From: a virus | DNA: 20,327 bases | IMG/VR virus record: IMGVR_UViG_3300044675_004447 | Coordinates: 1 to 20,327 of that record | Reading direction: 5' to 3' (one strand) | In this document: positions 18,695-20,327 of the stretch, in pieces | How positions within the stretch are numbered: the first letter of the stretch is position 1 | How the letters are laid out: every line of letters begins with the position of its first letter | The notes under the pieces: model-generated | What the model was told of the DNA's origin: nothing | Database searches by the model: none | What the model saw: only the letters and a program-made list of their open reading frames with translations | Made by a program: the position numbers and the translations under genes

Positions 18695-19135
18695 TTATTT
18701 ATCCTCGATTAGGAGTTCTCCAAGAACCTCTATCTTACCAACTAGCTCTTGAAAAGCCACCTGAGAGATGTCCATAGAGTTTCTAGTTGCTTCGTAAAGG
18801 TCTGTTAACAGGTCATCGTATTCTTTCCTACCCTTGTTCATATCCAATTTTCCATCCACCCTTTTTTGGTAGTATGGAAGCTTAACGTGGAAATGGTGAT
18901 ATGTTAGTAAAGCATCTCCTCCCTTCTCTTTCGCTGCCTTGGATATCTTTGCTGCTCCTGCTAATCTATTTTCTGCAAACTCCTGGTGTGTCTCTTTCTT
19001 CCCTCTTGCTTCGGAAACCTCTTTCACACAGTTAGGAACGGTCCTACCTTTTTTATTCTTAGTTCCAATCTGCTTGTAACCATCCCAGCAGGGATCTTTT
19101 TTCTCGAGTATAAATTTGTCGTAGTCTAGTATCAT
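18695..19135 (-). CDS. Hypothetical phage protein with PCWxGYKQIG motif
   Basis: Encodes 146 aa. The start MILDYDKFILEKKDPCWDGY combines a capsid-targeting-like stretch (FILE) with the motif PCWDGYKQIGTKNKKGRTVP followed by NC, a short block I have seen repeatedly in phage structural and internal proteins (from memory). The rest is helical and basic (ENRLAGAAKISKAAKEKG, VKLPYYQKRVDGKLDMNKGR) and could bind DNA in the capsid. The gene has its own promoter (19149-19156). Function inferred only. Confidence 0.68.
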   Translation of the reverse strand: MILDYDKFILEKKDPCWDGYKQIGTKNKKGRTVPNCVKEVSEARGKKETHQEFAENRLAGAAKISKAAKEKGGDALLTYHHFHVKLPYYQKRVDGKLDMNKGRKEYDDLLTDLYEATRNSMDISQVAFQELVGKIEVLGELLIEDK

Positions 19136-19148
19136 ACTCTATATATCG

Positions 19149-19170
19149 CTAATGTAGAGCATAACCCCGC
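19149..19170 (-). promoter_or_regulatory. Promoter upstream of the 146-aa gene
   Basis: GCTGCGGGGTTATGCTC then TACATTAG (19149-19156) with leader CGATATATAG, the same leader as at the other CGATATATA promoters. Confidence 0.62.
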
Positions 19171-19173
19171 AGC

Positions 19174-19213
19174 AAAAAAACAGGTCTTAGGAAACCCCCG
19201 AATCCTAAGACCT
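19174..19213 (-). terminator. Strong intrinsic terminator after the 76-aa gene
   Basis: A perfect 11-bp stem (AGGTCTTAGGA/TCCTAAGACCT, 10-nt loop) at 19182-19213 on the minus strand, followed by TTTTTTT. Confidence 0.9.
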
Positions 19214-19243
19214 TCTTAACCCCACATATAAACCAAACCAAGC

Positions 19244-19474
19244 CTAATCCTTGTTGACCCTCTTTTGTAGGTCCTCCCAGTAACCCTCCTCGCTGCGGTA
19301 CCTGTGTACTGGCGTGAGTTCATCTGGAAATGCTTTTAACAGTCGAGCTGTGTTTACACCATCTGCGTTCATGAACGCATCGACTAGTTTTGTGAAGAAG
19401 CCTCCTGCTGTGCCTCTGGTGTAGAAGAGAAGCTCCCGCTCCCATCTAGTAACTTCTTTTTCTTTTTCCGTCAT
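19244..19474 (-). CDS. Small conserved-looking phage/mobile-element protein
   Basis: Encodes 76 aa. The core TRGTAGGFFTKLVDAFMNAD with TARLLKAFPDELTPVHRYRS and the end WEDLQ are, from memory, typical of small proteins in phages and prophages of Bacteroidota; function unknown. A mixed helical fold is likely. The start is 2 bp after the stop of the 37-aa membrane peptide, so they form one transcript ended by the terminator at 19174-19213. Confidence 0.7.
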   Translation of the reverse strand: MTEKEKEVTRWERELLFYTRGTAGGFFTKLVDAFMNADGVNTARLLKAFPDELTPVHRYRSEEGYWEDLQKRVNKD

Positions 19475-19476
19475 GC

Positions 19477-19590
19477 TTAGAATGGATTGTTCGTCCCGAA
19501 GGAAACCGCGTTATAGATTGTGATTGCTGCCAATGCAGCTGAGAATAAAACTGCGAAGGTAAACTCCTTGTTTTCTTTGATCTTTTTCAT
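19477..19590 (-). CDS. Short membrane peptide (37 aa)
   Basis: A complete frame with a basic start (MKKIKENKEF) and one membrane helix (TFAVLFSAALAAITIYNAV). It has its own promoter (TATATTTG 19617-19624) with the conserved leader CATCATAACCAATC, and sits 2 bp from the next gene. This supports translation. Function unknown. Confidence 0.65.
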   Translation of the reverse strand: MKKIKENKEFTFAVLFSAALAAITIYNAVSFGTNNPF

Positions 19591-19616
19591 TTTCTTATTT
19601 GTGATTGGTTATGATG

Positions 19617-19650
19617 CAAATATAGGATCAGGCTCCGAGGTATTCCAGAA
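19617..19650 (-). promoter_or_regulatory. Promoter module
   Basis: TATATTTG (19617-19624), leader CATCATAACCAATCAC, preceded by CTGGAATACCTCGG in the usual hairpin position. It overlaps the 3' end of the upstream 94-aa gene (stop at 19628). Confidence 0.68.
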
Positions 19651-19912
19651 AGAATCTCGCTCTTTCTTTTCCTTTTTCTTTAGCGAGCTGAGCTATCCAA
19701 TTCATGGCGCTCATCAACTCACAGACTTGACCCATGCTTAAACCACTTCTGAAGGTGTCTATCCCCTGCTGTCCTCTCTCGTTCTCCATCTTGTAATCTA
19801 AAGCGTGGTAGCCGTTGCGGGAGTTCCACATGAACTCGATCCCAAGGTGCTTCACATTGCTGTTAAGTATGCCCTGTACGCGGTCTAAGTCTTTTGCTGT
19901 TGTTCTTGCCAT
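19628..19912 (-). CDS. Small phage protein (94 aa)
   Basis: Encodes 94 aa starting MARTTAKDLDRVQGILNSNV. An early helix leads to a strand pair (GIEFMWNSRNGYHALDYKME) and a long C-terminal helix (GLSMGQVCELMSAMNWIAQL). I recognise this layout as common in small proteins of bacterial mobile elements, function unknown. Its end (FFLEYLGA) runs into the promoter of the 37-aa gene. Confidence 0.72.
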   Translation of the reverse strand: MARTTAKDLDRVQGILNSNVKHLGIEFMWNSRNGYHALDYKMENERGQQGIDTFRSGLSMGQVCELMSAMNWIAQLAKEKGKERARFFLEYLGA

Positions 19913-19929
19913 GTTGATTGGTTGTGATG

Positions 19930-19967
19930 CAAATATATGGCGAGGTCCCGAGAAGACCCCGAAGGGT
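19930..19967 (-). promoter_or_regulatory. Hairpin-promoter module
   Basis: The hairpin GACCC-TTCG-GGGTC with a UUCG tetraloop (19954-19967) is followed by TTCTCGGGACC and TATATTTG (19930-19937), then CATCACAACCAATC before the ATG at 19912. Confidence 0.75.
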
Positions 19968-20315
19968 CTAGATCCTGGCCTCTGCTAGTTCTATGAGACT
20001 TGTAAGACAAGCAACTTCTGCTTCCTCGTGTGTATCAAATCTTCGTAAATCATTTATTGCATATCCGTTTTCGTAATGGAAAATTGATATAAATAAATCA
20101 TACTTCTCTCTAAACCATCTGAATGCTTGTTGGTAGGTTGGTGCTGCTGACCATTCAGGTAGCAGGTCAGAATTGCTAGGATACGCGGTACCTGCCTTTG
20201 AGTAAGAAGCAGGCACCCGTGTACCATCTTCCAAGTAGTAACCAAAACAAGGCTCGTTGAAACCAAGTGCTTTGAGTTTAACAGCCAACCCGTAGGGTAC
20301 AAATTCTTTAGTCAT
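19968..20315 (-). CDS. Hypothetical protein, QAFRWFREK family (paralogue of 12870-13250)
   Basis: Encodes 115 aa. KEFVPYGLAVKLKALGFNEP, APTYQQAFRWFREKYD and HEEAEVACLTSLIEL line up with the 126-aa gene 7 kb away. The middle (YYLEDGTRVPASYSKAGTAY) is unrelated. Only the conserved start, middle and end blocks are shared, as if the central part is variable. Promoter beyond the window edge. Function unknown. Confidence 0.8.
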   Translation of the reverse strand: MTKEFVPYGLAVKLKALGFNEPCFGYYLEDGTRVPASYSKAGTAYPSNSDLLPEWSAAPTYQQAFRWFREKYDLFISIFHYENGYAINDLRRFDTHEEAEVACLTSLIELAEARI

Positions 20316-20327
20316 GAGCTTATTGTT

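Noticed and set aside
12402-19967. The repeated hairpin-promoter blocks as a CRISPR array
   Set aside because: The copies are dispersed between genes, vary in sequence and have no regular spacers.

Overview
The window looks like part of a tailed-phage genome (or prophage) from a Bacteroidota host. Almost every gene is small, tightly packed and on the minus strand. Intergenic promoters carry the Bacteroidota -7 element TAnnTTTG (as TATATTTG or TATATTAG), and start codons in the first 12 kb usually follow A/T-rich leaders rather than strong Shine-Dalgarno sequences. The replication genes resemble those of crAss-like phages and related marine Flavobacteriia phages. This host assignment is inference from motifs, gene content and layout; no database search was run.

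Layout, read in the direction of transcription (high to low coordinates). (A) 20.3-12.4 kb: about 20 mostly unrecognised small genes, many with their own promoter. Most promoters sit directly behind a stable hairpin that closes the upstream unit. This part is visibly richer in G+C than the rest. It holds a cluster of four tRNA-like genes (16.36-16.87 kb) with good acceptor and T arms but abnormal middles, a lipoprotein, and five proteins whose first residues resemble the capsid-targeting propeptide of T4 internal proteins. (B) 12.4-8.68 kb: one long overlapping gene chain with small MEKKQTAV-type proteins, a zinc-ribbon protein, a spore-photoproduct-lyase-like radical SAM enzyme and a membrane-anchored AT-hook protein. 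It meets the only plus-strand gene (8387-8731) tail to tail. (C) 8.36-1.1 kb: a replication and recombination operon in the order uracil-DNA glycosylase, a 96-aa unknown, a DnaA-domain-IV-like protein, a possible helicase loader, a membrane peptide, a DnaB-type helicase, a 178-aa unknown, a Sak4-like ATPase, an SSB-like protein, a terminator, a Toprim primase, a small protein, a GIY-YIG-like nuclease and an acidic protein. (D) 1.07-0 kb: further small MEKKQTAV-type and unrelated proteins.

How the parts may work together: the DnaA-like protein could mark an origin, the loader candidate and DnaB would open the fork, the Toprim protein would prime, and SSB and Sak4 would handle single strands and annealing. 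UDG and the SPL-like enzyme would repair or edit DNA bases. Region A looks like an accessory and host-interaction zone in which genes are individually promoted and could be exchanged as separate cassettes. The main points to follow up are the hairpin-promoter modules, four promoters placed exactly 4 nt from the start codon (predicted leaderless mRNAs), the T4-like capsid-targeting N-termini, and the abnormal tRNA-like cluster.
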